A stretch of DNA of 64,000 nucleotides from Shinisaurus crocodilurus (Eukaryota; Chordata; Lepidosauria; Squamata; Shinisauridae), in assembly GCA_021292165.1 (NCBI GenBank), contig CM037876.1, positions 289,641,938-289,705,937 on the forward strand, given 5' to 3'. The notes beneath the pieces were generated by a model. That model saw nothing but the letters and a program-made list of their open reading frames with translations. It was not told the origin of the DNA and made no database searches. Positions 1-9,906 of the stretch are shown here, piece after piece; positions within the stretch are counted from its first letter, which is position 1; every line of letters begins with the position of its first letter. The translations under genes and the position numbers were made by a program.

Positions 1-290
1 ATTTTGGCAAGAACAGACCAGGCAGACAAACCCAAAATAACCAGACAGGCAGAGGAGGCAGGGAACCCCAAAGCAGGCAGGCAGAGGCCTTTGTCTTGGA
101 CAATTCACACTGTGGAACTGGTTAAGAAGAGACCAGGCAGGCAGAGGAGGCTGGGAACCCCAAACAGGCAGGCAGAGGCAACCAAACCCAAAATGTCTGA
201 AAGGTTGCATTTTAGGGAAATGATTTTAAAAAATAAACTTGCTGTACTTCCTAAAACCTATCCATGTTGCATTTGAGGAACACGATTTTG
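1..290. repeat. Degenerate GGCAG-rich minisatellite-like block
   Basis: The words caggcagaggaggc, gggaacccc and aaacccaaaat recur at about 20-60, 60-90, 135-185 and 180-195, which suggests two or three decayed copies of a unit of roughly 100 bp. The open frame from base 4 is low-complexity repeat translation (Q, R, P and K rich) and I do not regard it as a gene. The block begins at the window edge, so its full length is unknown. Confidence 0.5.
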
Positions 291-420
291 GAACACGAGT
301 CCTTGGTCTCGAGTCTCGACTTGAGTCCCATTAAAAATATTGGGACTCGAGTCTGACTCGAGTCAGAGGGGGGACTCAGTCCGACTCACGAGTCGAGTCC
401 TAGAGTCCGAGTCCCCATCC
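291..420. repeat. GAGTC/GACTC-rich block
   Basis: The 5-mer GAGTC or its complement GACTC occurs more than a dozen times in about 120 bp, often joined as gactcgagtc, which is self-complementary. The stretch at 345-395 can fold on itself. A related gatgagtcggtccattccc sequence appears near 27958, so this may be the end of an interspersed element and not a local satellite. I cannot name the family. Confidence 0.5.
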
Positions 421-643
421 CATCCCTGTCAAGGCCCCCTTAAACCTGGACTCTACCGCAATGGCAGCACCAGGGCTGAGGTCCTTTTATGCCCTTCATG
501 CCATGAATGGAGCCTTCCTAGCGTATGTCCTTATTTCTAATAAGCTGCACAAAGTGACAGGAATAGCCACTAAGGGTGTAATGAACTCTGCTGAAACAAT
601 GTGTTTGGACTGAGATCAGGGTGATTGCTTCCCCCACCTCAGG

Positions 644-645
<2 letters not shown>

Positions 646-681
<36 letters not shown>
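646..681. repeat. (TG)n microsatellite
   Basis: Eighteen uninterrupted TG units. Confidence 0.95.
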
Positions 682-687
<6 letters not shown>

Positions 688-697
688 AGGGTGTATA

Positions 698-1000
698 CAC
701 ATAAGAACATAAGAGAGCCATGCTGGGTCAGACCAAGGATCCATCTAGTCCAGCATTCTGTTCACACAGTGGCCAACCAGCTGCCCACGGGATCCCACAA
801 GCAGGACATGAGTACAACTGCCCCCTCCCACCAATGTTCCCCAGAAACTGGAGTACATAGGCATACTGCCTCTGATACTGGAGGTAGCACATAGCCAATC
901 AGGACTAGTAGCCATTGATAGCCTTCTCCTCCTTGAATTTGTCCAATCCCCTATTAAAGCCCTCCAAATTGGTGGCCAACACTACATCTTGTGGAACCCC
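698..1000 (+). repeat. Interspersed repeat family D, copy 1
   Basis: It starts ataagaacataagagagcc and runs through gctgggtcagaccaaggatcc, cacagtggccaaccagctgcc, a conserved ggatcccacaagcaggacatgag and ctgatactggaggtagcac. Closely similar sequence occurs at 48098-48372 (same strand) and 45695-45902 (reverse), which proves it is interspersed. It could be a retroposon 3' end. The family is not identified. Confidence 0.8.
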
Positions 1001-1372
1001 ACAACTATCCATGACAGTTCTGGAGGTGATGGTGTTGACTGTGGTGTAATTTCATTTCCCCACCTTCAAGCCAAACAGAGTGAAAAGTTTGTTGTAGGGC
1101 CCTGGAGAACTGGGGACAGCACACACTTTTTAGTGTGCATCTAATAGCAACTAGGGATGGATGAGTGTGTCAATTCCAGTTCCTTCCACGTTAAAGTTTT
1201 GTTTAAACTCAATTTCTTTCTATCCCATTTATGAGGACATTTTCTAATTTTGGTAAGTTTTTATCAAAAGTGAACCAAATGAAATCTGTGCCCATTTGCA
1301 CCAAACAAGGTCACAGCTCTTCCCAGCATGGAGAGGACTACCTTGTACCTGCCTACCATGTAGCAGTTAAAG
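1001..1372. other. No gene; AT-rich old repeat
   Basis: The piece from about 1152 (agggatggatgagtgtgtc) has weak internal similarity to 1690-1840: both carry a gttctgtttatgaag/cccatttatgagg-type word followed by ttttgg-aaagttt. This suggests two decayed copies of one element. No coding signal is visible. Confidence 0.4.
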
Positions 1373-1446
1373 CAGTGTTCTCCAACTGGGGCATACTGGG
1401 AGTTGTAGGCCAAAAATATCTGGGGACCCAAGGTTGGAGAACACTG
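1373..1446. mobile_element. hAT MITE, palindromic family A, internally deleted copy
   Basis: It has the family A termini CAGTGTTCTCCAA and TTGGAGAACACTG but only 74 bp, where full copies are 135-136 bp. The flanking 8-mers agttaaag (1365-1372) and agataaag (1447-1454) match at 7 of 8 bases, which fits an 8-bp hAT target duplication with one later mutation. Confidence 0.8.
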
Positions 1447-1458
1447 AGATAAAGCATA

Positions 1459-1526
1459 GCTGGCTGGGGCCTGCTGGGAGCTGAAGGCCTTTTTTTCTGT
1501 CTAAAAACTTGCATAGGATTGCGCCC
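1459..1526. mobile_element. Harbinger-like MITE, family B, right half
   Basis: It contains ctgggagctgaaggc, then ttttctgtctaaa, then gcataggattgcgccc followed by TAA. This is the right half of the family B palindrome seen complete at 19586-19696. The left half is missing. Confidence 0.65.
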
Positions 1527-1899
1527 TAAATTAAGTAGAAATTAAGCCGTTAAAGCCCATTAGAAGAAAAAAAATAAGAGAGGTGGCAATCCTAATTCAG
1601 CACCATAACCATGGTGGCTGAATGCACAAGGATCCCAAACCAGACATTTAAGAGTTTAGCACTCATCCTCTGCCTGGATGACTGAATCTCTCAGTTTTAC
1701 TTTTTCTCACATCTGAAATTTTTAAAGGTCAAGTTCTTCCTGTTCTGTTTATGAAGAAATTTGAGAATTTTGGAAAGTTTGTGTAAATAAATAAATAATG
1801 AGCTGAATGAAATTCTCACACATCCCACGGCATCTCAAGCATCGTGTCAGGGTGTAAAGTCTGCTGTGGGACCAGTCTGGATGCATTTTAGTTCAGATG

Positions 1900-1972
1900 C
1901 AGTGTAAGGTTGGTGGCTACAGCGGGGCTATGTATTTACTCTGGATTTTACTCTGCACTTTTAAGGAGCTAT
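1900..1972. mobile_element. hAT MITE family C, left part, interrupted by CR1
   Basis: Sequence from cagtgtaaggttggtgg to ttaaggagctatc matches the left half of the complete element at 6958-7154. The right half continues at 2760-2893 after the CR1 copy. Confidence 0.75.
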
Positions 1973-2763
1973 CATAGAATCATAGAATCATAGAAAAGTA
2001 CAGTTGGAAGGGGCCTACAAGGCCATCGAGTCCAACCCCCTGCTCAATGCAGGAATCCAGGTCAAAGCATCCCTGACAGATGGCTGTCCAGCTGCACCTT
2101 GAATGCCTCCAGATTGGGAGAGGCCACCACCTCCCTAGGTAGTTGGTTCCATTGTCTTATTGCTCTGACAGTCAGGAAATTTTTCCTGATGTTTAGGTGG
2201 AATCTAGGTTCCTGTAACTTGAGCCCATTATTCCGTGTCCTGCAAACTGGGGTGATCGAGAAGAGATCCTGGCCCTCCTCTGTGTGACAACCCTTCAAGT
2301 ACTGGAAGAGTGCTATCACACCTCCACTCAGTCTCCTCTTCTGAAGGCTAAACATGCCCAGTTCTCTCAGTCTCTCCTCATAGGGCCTTGTTTCCAGTCC
2401 CTTTATCATCCTTGTTGCCCTCCTCTGAACCCTCTCCAGTTTGTCTATGTCCTTCTTAAAGTGCTGGTGCCCAGAACTGGATGCAGTACTCAAGATGAGG
2501 CCTAACCAGTGCCGAGTAAAGGGGAATGATCACTTCCCGCGATTTGGAAGCTATACTTCTATTAATGCAGCCCAAAATAGCATTTGCCTTCTTTGCAGCC
2601 ACATTGCATTGCTGGCTCATATTCAGTTTGTGATCTACCACAATTCCAAGATCCTTCTCACTTGTAGTCATTAATAAAAATGTTGAAGAGCACTGGGCCC
2701 AGTACCGAGCCCTGTGGTACCCTGGTCATTACCTCTCCCCAATTTGAGAAGGAACCATTGATA
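1973..2763 (-). pseudogene. CR1 LINE, 5'-truncated with internal deletion
   Basis: On the minus strand it carries the C-terminal part of CR1 ORF2 and the short 3' UTR, ending in a catagaat repeat (1973-1994), the usual CR1 3' signature. Conserved protein words are [32 protein letters not shown] and WNQLPREVV. Near 2670 the sequence jumps from the TSEKDLG region straight to the NIFINDY region, so about 240 bp that hold the FADD catalytic motif in the 30-kb copy are missing. It cannot encode an active enzyme. It sits inside a hAT MITE. Confidence 0.92.
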
Positions 2764-2893
2764 TCCATAGTGTCGAACTTATTTTGGGGATAGGGCTCAG
2801 CACCGTGGATAGCTCCTTTCAAGTTCAGAGTAAAATCAGTAGCGGATACACAGCCCCACTGACATTGGGGCCACCAGCCACCAGCCTCCATGG
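2760..2893. mobile_element. hAT MITE family C, right part
   Basis: It runs from gaacttattttggggatagg to ccaccagcctcca and matches the right half of the element at 6958-7154. Together with 1900-1972 it makes one element split by CR1. Confidence 0.72.
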
Positions 2894-4290
2894 ATACACA
2901 ACTTTGGGTGGTGTGGAGTCTGATCCAAAAATGCATCTGCAGGCTCTGATCCCATAATGCATCCCAAATGTCTGGGATTTACAGAATTTGCCAGTGTCTG
3001 TACTTGGTCATACATCTGCATTTGTACACCGATACTTTAGTGTCACGTTATTGCTGGAAGGTCACTGTGTCACCTTGAATGGGGCTTCTGGGAGTTGTAG
3101 TCAAGCACCAGGAGGAAGGCTGGCATAGACTGTAGTCCATCCTGCCGTCTCAGCATCTTGTCACCCCATCTCAACTTCATTCTATGTCATGTGTTTAGAA
3201 TTACACACTGAATTGTAGCAATTTCTTGGATGAAACAGTGCAGATGATTTTGGAGTGCAGGGTAACTTATCCATGCCTCTTGGGCACAAATTGTTGAATA
3301 GCAGCCCTTTTCAAAGGCTGGTTCCTTGCCTTGCATGAATGATTCCTCCTAGCCTTTAAGGGTCTACGACAGGGGTGGGCAAAAGATAGATCTTCAGATG
3401 TTTTGGACTTCAACTCCCAGAAGCCCCTGTCACCATAGCCAATGGTCAGGAATGCTGGGGAAGCTTTCTGGTCCACCTCTGGTTTATAAGATAGCTACAG
3501 CTTTTCTTTTCCACACAGATTGGCAGGGGGGGATGTAAAGTGGAGCTTTAATCACTGAAGTGCACCCAATAACAGGCAGGTCTTTGGACACTATTACTGG
3601 AATGGTGGAGCTGAATTACTTCCAAGGGAATCTGAGGGTGAAGCTGCTTTCATCGGTGGAATGTGGAGGGGCCGCAATTTCCCCATGCCCCTGCAGCACC
3701 CTGTGCACCCTCAACATCTGCTCCAGAGAGCTGGTGGACCCTACAGGCAATGAGGGAGTGTGGGCCTGCAGGCAGTAGAGGGAGTGGTACATTTTGAAGG
3801 GCAGGCGCTCAACAAGGTGGTTGCCATAACCACTCCCTCAAGGAGAGTCCAAAAATTCAGGGTGGTGGTTTGATTCATATTAACAAAGCAGTTCAAGCAG
3901 TTTTCATCTCCACCAGGAACTGGTCTTTAGTAAAGCTAAGGGGTCTTATTTCCCCATTCAAGACCAAGCAACTCCCAAATAATTTGCATTACAGCTGGGA
4001 ACAATGTACCGGTGATGGGAAAATTCATTTCCCCTCCAGCTACTGTGAGGACTGCAGCAGCTAAGCTTAGAGGGAAACAGGGTGTGTGTGGTAGCAGATG
4101 ATGTCAGTGTCTCTGCTAATTACAGTCTTGCTGCTGTGTCCTTGTGAGCACTGGATCCACTGCACCACTGTCTGCAGAGAAGGAGAAAGTCCTGTTGTTC
4201 AAGCAGACATCCATTTATGCGATGTTGGATTCCACTCAGCATTATTTCAGCAGTCTTTTAGACTCTTCAAAAATGATTGCTTCTATGAAG
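2894..4290. other. No gene; unclassified and degraded repeats
   Basis: The part at 3371-3475 (ggggtgggcaaaagatagatc ... acttcaactcccag) resembles a hAT-like repeat found again at 41547-41765. The part at about 3850-4070 is unremarkable. Open frames here are short and lack any recognisable domain. Confidence 0.4.
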
Positions 4291-4292
4291 GA

Positions 4293-4364
4293 TTCTTCTT
4301 CTTCTTCTTCTTCTTCTTCTTCTTCTTCTTCTTCTTCTTCTTCTTCTTCTTCTTCTTCTTCTTC
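4293..4364. repeat. (TTC)n microsatellite
   Basis: About 24 TTC units, with one TTC-to-ATC change beyond the end. This purine/pyrimidine-segregated tract could form triplex DNA. The poly-Ser, poly-Phe and poly-Glu frames over it are artefacts. Confidence 0.95.
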
Positions 4365-4395
4365 ATCTTCATTATTCTGCTGTGTTCTTCTTTTA

Positions 4396-4490
4396 GGCTG
4401 CAATCCTGGAGCCACAGACCTGGGAGTAAGCCCCATTAAACTCTATTAGACATTTTTCTGAGTAGACATATATAGGATTGGCAGTATAGA
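4396..4490. mobile_element. Short MITE with GGCTGCAATCC terminus
   Basis: It begins TTA-GGCTGCAATCC, holds the widespread word gggagtaagccccatt and gagtagacatatataggatt. The same arrangement recurs at 13947-14010, 33742-33830, 36003-36085, 56030-56115 and 59240-59325. The termini resemble those of family B. Confidence 0.55.
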
Positions 4491-4496
4491 TTCCCC

Positions 4497-4745
4497 CCCA
4501 CCCAGGCACTTACTCCTTGCCTGGGGGTTGGTCTTCTTAGGGCCTGCCTCAGCAAAAAGCCCTACTCTGCACTCCTTTGTGTCCAGACAACAACAACTCA
4601 AACCAGAAGCCACAGCTGGCAGTATAGATTCCCCCCCCTCCTTTCCGTAGCTTGGCTGTCCTTGGCCAATCAGGATGAACTTCACCTGGGCTAGGCAGAA
4701 GAGGGGTGGCTCATGAACCAATGAGGTCTTCTTCTGAGTTGTGGC
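4497..4745 (-). mobile_element. LTR-like fragment (same family as 6247-6725)
   Basis: From cccaggcacttactcc to gagttgtggcac it is nearly identical to 6469-6717. Only the putative U3 part is present, and the TATA and polyA region seen in the longer copy is absent. A duplicated ggcagtatagattcccccc word flanks part of it (4481 and 4618). Confidence 0.6.
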
Positions 4746-4929
4746 ACTGTCCATGTTAATTTTGTGATATGGTTTAATATTTGTCTTATTCTATTTCTTG
4801 TAACCCACCTTGGATGTATTTTATATAGGAAGGTGAGATATACATAAATAAACCAACGGGCAGTGCCACCCTATGTGGACATCCAATGGACGGCAGGAGA
4901 AGCGCAGAGGCTAGGATTGCCTCCATGCT

Positions 4930-4980
4930 TCCATCGCCCTCCAAAACATTTAGATGGCTGATTTTGGCCATCTAAATCTT
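4930..4980. repeat. Perfect 11-bp inverted repeat
   Basis: Arms atttagatggc (4948-4958) and gccatctaaat (4967-4977) flank an 8-nt loop. A similar ctagatgg...ccatctag arrangement is at 28290-28325, so this is probably part of an interspersed element. Confidence 0.6.
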
Positions 4981-5104
4981 TCTCCCTTCCTCACGAGGAG
5001 GAGGGGCTGAGGCACCACCTGGATTCCTCAGAGAACTAAACTGCAGTGCCTTGCTCCTCCTCTCCCCTGGGAACACCCCCTCAGTGCCTGCTCCAAAGAC
5101 GGCA

Positions 5105-5571
5105 ACTCCTTTGTTGAAGGAACTGCACTGGCTACCTATTCGCTACTAGGTCAGGTTTAAGGTTCTGGTACTTGTGTACAAAGCCTGAAACAACTTGGGA
5201 CCAGGTTACCTGAGAGAGTGCCTCCTCCCATACCAACCTGCCCGGTCACTGACGTCATCATATGGCATGCTCCTGGTGGTTCCTTGTGGACCTTTGGCCC
5301 GATTGGAGTCCACCAGGAGAAAGGCCTTCAGTGTGGCGGCTCCATTTCTGTGGAACTCCCTGCCTCTGAAGATCAGGCAGGCTCTGACAGTGTGCTGCTT
5401 TTGGTGCCTGCTGAAGGCCTTCTTTATCTGGGAGCCTTCTCTATTCTTCAACCACCAATGTAATTTTAGCTTATTTTTAACATATTGGTTTTGTTTCTTT
5501 TATCTGTTTTTGTCTTTTTATTGTTCACCGCTCTGGAATCTGCTTGATGTGGAGCGGTATACAAATACTGT
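5105..5571 (+). pseudogene. L2-type LINE 3' end (ORF2 C-terminus and 3' UTR)
   Basis: In one frame it reads GPGYLRECLLPYQPARSLTSS, LLVVPCGPLARLESTR, KAFSVAAPFLWNSLPLKIRQA and FWCLLKAFF. This is the typical region after the reverse transcriptase domain in L2/Rex-like LINEs (LWNSLP box). Upstream gaactgcactggctacc matches the HWLP box in another frame, so a frameshift separates them. The 3' end leads into an AAT array. RT motifs are absent, so the copy is 5' truncated and inactive. Confidence 0.85.
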
Positions 5572-5572
5572 A

Positions 5573-5625
<53 letters not shown>
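5572..5625. repeat. (AAT)n microsatellite
   Basis: About 18 units directly at the L2 3' end, so it probably grew from the LINE tail. Confidence 0.93.
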
Positions 5626-5627
<2 letters not shown>

Positions 5628-5639
5628 CATCTACCAGCC

Positions 5640-6240
5640 ATAGGATTGCTCCCTGAGGGTGTAATCCTGTGCAATCCTGAGAGGGCTTACCAGGAGCCAA
5701 AAGGTACTTCGGATCTCCACCTCCATGGTCAGAGAGGGAGGTTTGCCCATGGAGAGGAAGGTCTGCTGTGGAAGCCCTCCCTTGACCAACGGTGGAAAGC
5801 TCCACCGCCCTGCTGGCTATCCTGCTGGTAGCTCTGCAGATGGTTATGGGCTGAGCAGCACTGGAGTTGTTTCCATTGGAACAAATGGAAGTGAAAATAA
5901 TAACAAAAAAGGAAAATCAGCAGGAGAAGACAGTTAGGGAAAGCAAAAAGCCACCCACTTTCTGCCCTGGCTGGTGCAAGTCCAACAGAGCTTAAGAAGT
6001 GGAGGGTTTTCTGCCTCCTCCGTAGAATTGCTCCTTAATTAACTTTAAGAAAGGGACAAGAAGAGATTACAGTGGGAGTTGTTGGTGGTGAGGCATCTGG
6101 GTGACATAGCCAGCAGTGCCAACAGTGCCCAGTTCAGAATGGGAGCTGAATTTTAATAGTTTAGTGAAGGACTGCCAACCGGTCCTTTACTCAAGACCAG
6201 AGATCAAAGGTGCAAAACTGCCAGCCATAGCTCTGCCGTC
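5640..6240. other. No gene; unclassified repeat
   Basis: The first 200 bp contain aggattgctccc, gtaatcctgtgcaatcct and a cluster of ggtcagagagg words. These belong to a loose group of repeats with CAATCCTATG-like ends also seen at 28015-28440, 40810-41170 and 27120-27380. Nothing recognisable lies in 5830-6240. Confidence 0.4.
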
Positions 6241-6246
6241 TTGACC

Positions 6247-6725
6247 TGATTCTCTCAGGGCCTTGCCCTGGGTCTATACACTGGATTTAGCACTGAACCA
6301 CAGAGGAACCACACACACCGTGTGGGGTAAAACCAGGAAAGTTTATTTAAGGTAAACAGATTACAATAAAAGGTGGGGAATGAGGGAAGGGGAAAAGGTG
6401 GGGAGACACTTTGGTATACACAAGTAGAGCTACAAAACAACAAAACTAGTCTCTTACTATATAAATACCCAGGCACTTACTCCTTGCCTGGGGGTTGGTC
6501 TTCTTAGGGCCTGCCTCAGCAAAAAGCCCTACTCCGCGCTCCTTTGTGTCCAGACAACAACAACTCAAACCAGAAGCCACAGCTGGCAGTATAGATTCCT
6601 CCCCACCCCTCCTTTCCAGTAGCTTGACTGTCCTTGGCCAATCAGGATGAACTTCACCTGAGCTAGGCAGAAGAGGGGTGGCTCATGACCCAATGAGGTC
6701 TTCTTCTGAGTTGTGGCTTGGGCCA
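6247..6725 (-). mobile_element. Solo-LTR-like element
   Basis: On the minus strand there is a U3-like stretch, a TATA-like tatttatatag (complement of 6462-6476), an AATAAA (complement of ttattt near 6342) followed by ctttcctggttttacc, and a short U5-like end. This order is that of an LTR read on the minus strand. The exact ends and a target duplication could not be fixed. The U3 part is shared with 4497-4745. Confidence 0.6.
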
Positions 6726-6957
6726 CATTTGCATGCGAATACCTGTGGCACCGGGAGATCAAAGAGAAACTATGCATATTTGCAAGAGAGTCTTGATGCC
6801 TAGAGTCTTCAGAGAAACTATGTACATTTTGCATGAGGCTCTCAGCCTCTAGCTGGGATTACACTTATTTACACGTGTGTGTGTGTGTGGTGCAGGAGAC
6901 TCTGACGCTTTTCTTCACAAGTTTCCTTGAGAATTTGCTTGGAACAATGTCAAAATG
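6726..6957. other. No gene seen
   Basis: It contains a short (TG)n at about 6874-6889 and no other recognised feature. Confidence 0.4.
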
Positions 6958-7154
6958 CAGTGGAGGTTGGTGCCTCCAATGTCAGTGAGGCTGTGTATCC
7001 ACTCCAGATTTTACTCTGAACTTTTAAGAAGCTATCCATGGTTCCGAAGCTATTTTGGGGATAGGGTTCAGCACAACGGATAGCTCCTTAAAAGTTTGGA
7101 ATAAGAGCAGATACATTGGAGTCCCACCGACATTGGAGCCACCAGCCTCCACTG
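6958..7154. mobile_element. hAT MITE family C, complete, with perfect target duplication
   Basis: A 197-bp palindromic element with ends CAGTGGAGGTTGGTG and CACCAGCCTCCACTG. It is flanked by the identical 8-mer tcaaaatg (6950-6957 and 7155-7162). Eight-base duplications and CAG...CTG ends are hallmarks of the hAT superfamily. Related copies: 1900-1972 plus 2760-2893, 17934-18130 and 34862-35019. There is no coding capacity, so transposase must come from elsewhere. Confidence 0.9.
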
Positions 7155-7162
7155 TCAAAATG

Positions 7163-8310
7163 GTTCATTTCCATTAGGTCCATTCCAAATTGCACTGGGG
7201 AGAATTTGGTCACTGTTAGTGCCATGAACAGCTCCCATGGAGGATAAGTGTGTTTGCATTTAAAACTGAGTTAGTTGTTCTTTGCTGGGGATGGGGGCGG
7301 TTTGCTACTGTTTGAGTTTTTCCCCCTAGTGGAGATGTAAGGGAGGGTCTGCATTCAGGATTATTCTTGCTAATAAAGTAAGCACAACTGCCATTCTTTC
7401 TAGCTGAAGGGGGACAAATGACCAGCGTTCACAACTTGATGGCCCCTGTCAGTGTTTTCAAAATGCCATTAATAATCGGAAACATTGAATACAGAAGGGC
7501 AAGTTAAATCCTGTCATTGAAACAGCAAACAGCTTTAGTCAAATGTATTGGCACAGGATTAAAAATGCATCAAGTATGTATTTGTCTTCTCAATGGGAAG
7601 CCCTTATTAATAGTTTGAAGAGTGGAAAGCTTAGCCTTATACAATAAGCACTGTAGTGGCATTATGCTTTTTTCTCCCTTCTTCTTTTTTTTTATACATG
7701 TTTTAATGTGCAAAATTGCAGGATACAAAAGTTGCCTTTAAAGCTCCTCACCAGTTCCAGTAATTAAAAGCTCCTCATAGCTCCAGTTATTAAAAGCTCC
7801 TTTAAAGCTCCTCACCAGTTCCAGTAATTTCCCCACTTAGAATCCATTCTTTCCCATTTACAAAAGAGTGTCCCATAGCGGTCACAGCAGAAATCCGGCG
7901 ATACCGGGATGCGCCTGGGGCTCTACTGAGTTGAATGACTTTGCTGCTGTCAAAATATTGGACATAGCAATGAAGGAACATGACAGCATGGTGTTCCTGA
8001 GAACGGTCTCTCTTCTCTGTCATGGTCTCTCTGACTTTGCTTCCCCCTAGATAGACTTGGGCTTGCGCGGTGGATTTCAAGGGAAGAGCAGAATGCAAAT
8101 CAATTCTCTCATGGTGACAAATCTATACTTGGAACAATGATGTCACTGATTCGTAGGACTACGGCTGGGCTGGGATCCCAGGTATTCCGAAATAACCTCT
8201 GTTGAAATCAATAGACCCTTCCTTATAGTGAAATGGGCTTAGGATAGAGTTGAATTGTACCCCAAAACAAATTGGAGCTGGTGCAGCTATTTCAACAAGG
8301 GAGCATGTGA
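7163..8310. other. No gene; mostly unique-looking sequence
   Basis: A word aaagctcctcaccagttccagtaatt occurs at about 7739 and again at about 7804, so there is a roughly 65-bp partial tandem duplication between 7735 and 7830. I see no coding signal or known repeat in the rest. Confidence 0.4.
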
Positions 8311-8314
8311 TGCT

Positions 8315-8366
8315 TTCATTGAAGCAACTGCACTGGTTTCCAGTTTGTTTCCAGGTACAATTCAAA
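8315..8366 (+). pseudogene. L2-type LINE, 5' piece of interrupted copy
   Basis: The sequence gaagcaactgcactgg...caattcaaa encodes the HW-PV box and the following QFK region of L2 ORF2. It resumes at 8690 after a hAT insertion. Confidence 0.7.
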
Positions 8367-8689
8367 CAGGGCCATCCCCAGACGTTTTGCTGCCTAAGGT
8401 GAGGGACAAAATGGTAGCCCCTTCCCATTGCATTGCAGAAGCCAGCTGGACTAGCAGTTCAATCTTATTCAGTACTGGCTGTGGCATAGTATCCTCCACT
8501 ACACCTGAGGCAGCAGGCTAGTTTAGGGGGGGTCAGGAGAGGTTGTGTAGCATACATGGCTCTGTCCTCCAACAGAAGGGAGCAGCCAGGGAGTTGAGGA
8601 GGGACAGCTGGAAGGCTGCCTTTGCTGCCCGCCAGCACCTGCTATCTGAAGCAATTGCATCACTTTGCCTAATGGTAGGGCTGGCCCTG
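8367..8689. mobile_element. hAT-like element inserted in L2
   Basis: It starts CAGGGCCATCCCC and ends GGGCTGGCCCTG, an inverted terminal match. It breaks an L2 copy exactly between tacaattcaaa and ctttaaagccctgcatgg, which join smoothly in other L2 copies. Flanking 8-mers are no longer identical. A related element lies at 42514-43290 in reverse orientation. Confidence 0.7.
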
Positions 8690-9180
8690 CTTTAAAGCCC
8701 TGCATGGTTTAGGAACAGGATATCTGAAGGACCACATTCTCCAATAAAAGCCAGCTTGCCTATTGTGATATTCTTTGGAGGTCTTCTTGTATGTCCCAAC
8801 AACCTGAGATATAGTTAGTTGGAATTAGGGAGAGGGCCTTTTTAGTGGCTGTGCCTAGTTTATGGAACTCCATTCAAAAGGGGGGGGGCATCTTGCCTTC
8901 TTATTAAAGTCCTTCCAGATGTTGGTGAAGACCTTTCTTTTTGGGAAGGCTTTCAGTAATTTTAATTTGCTATTTTAATCAGTCCCTATGTTTTTAAAAT
9001 ATTTTAAATATTTTGGGTGCTGCTGTTTTGTGGTTTTCAGTGGTTCCCATGTTTTATGTTATGTCGTAAATTGGAGGGACATTTTTAATAGTTAAACTAT
9101 TGATTTTGTTGCAAGCTGCCTAGAACTCCTCAGAGATAAGGTGGAGTATCAATGTTTTAAAAAGAATAAAAATATATAGT
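8690..9180 (+). pseudogene. L2-type LINE 3' end
   Basis: It continues the copy begun at 8315: ttaaagccctgcatgg, agggagagggcctttttagtgg, then a 3' UTR with tggtgaagacctttctttt and attttaatc. Stops and frameshifts interrupt every frame, so it is an old inactive copy. Confidence 0.75.
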
Positions 9181-9384
9181 TATCTTTATAGAAAGTGATA
9201 CAAAGCTGCAATGATCCTGCAGAGCTAGCAAAAGGGTATAGATAAATGAACAGATGTTTACCAAATACACCATCAGTCACTGGCATTCTTAGAGGAATTC
9301 TACAAAGATTCCTCTCCCTCCCCACTTTCTCTCCCTCTGCCTTCCTCCCCTCTCTTTCACACACTGCACATATCAGGCAGAATG

Positions 9385-9395
9385 AATAATAATAA

Positions 9396-9437
<42 letters not shown>

Positions 9438-9453
9438 TATTATTATTATTAAT
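9385..9453. repeat. (AAT)n / (ATT)n microsatellite
   Basis: AAT units switch to ATT units at about 9437, giving a short self-complementary tract. Stretch 9181-9384 before it holds nothing recognised. Confidence 0.93.
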
Positions 9454-9776
9454 ATTTTCTATACCACCCAATAGCCAAAGCTCTCTATATACAAATATAC
9501 AAAAGCAATCATATCTCTGCTCAGCCATGAAGAGTGGCAATGATGGCCAAGTCACTGTGGGTGGATGGGGTAGATGTAGGCTACCATTTTGACCCATATT
9601 CCGGCATGCATCTGTACGTGATGTTTGGTAAGGTCCTCCTTATAACTGGAAGGACAATGCTGTTAACCAAGCTAGCTCAGCGAGGAGAAAATGGGATGGT
9701 CCTACCTACCTCACCATAAGCTCCTGGGATAAAGAGCAGGATGGAAAGTATTAGTATTATTGATTGAATTTCTTAA

Positions 9777-9906
9777 GGCACAATCCTAAGCATGTTTAGA
9801 CAGAAAAAAGGCCTACAACTCCCAGCATGCCCCAGCCAGCATTGGCTGGGGCATGCTGGGAGTTGTAGGCAGTTTTTCTGTCTAAACAAGCATAGGATTG
9901 TGATCT
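9777..9906. mobile_element. Harbinger-like MITE, family B
   Basis: Left end GGCACAATCCTAAGCATG follows TAA. Inner arms tacaactcccagcatgcccc and its complement surround a short loop, so about 55 bp at the centre (9810-9870) can form a strong hairpin. The right end, gcataggattgtgatctt, has diverged and no clean TAA follows. Confidence 0.75.

Noticed and set aside
4098..4449. Open frames with poly-Phe, poly-Ser and poly-Glu (about 24 residues)
   Set aside because: They are six-frame translations of the (TTC)n array; three frames and both strands are open for the same reason.
5195..5656. 153-aa frame with poly-Asn as a host gene
   Set aside because: It is the L2 ORF2 C-terminus running into an (AAT)n array.
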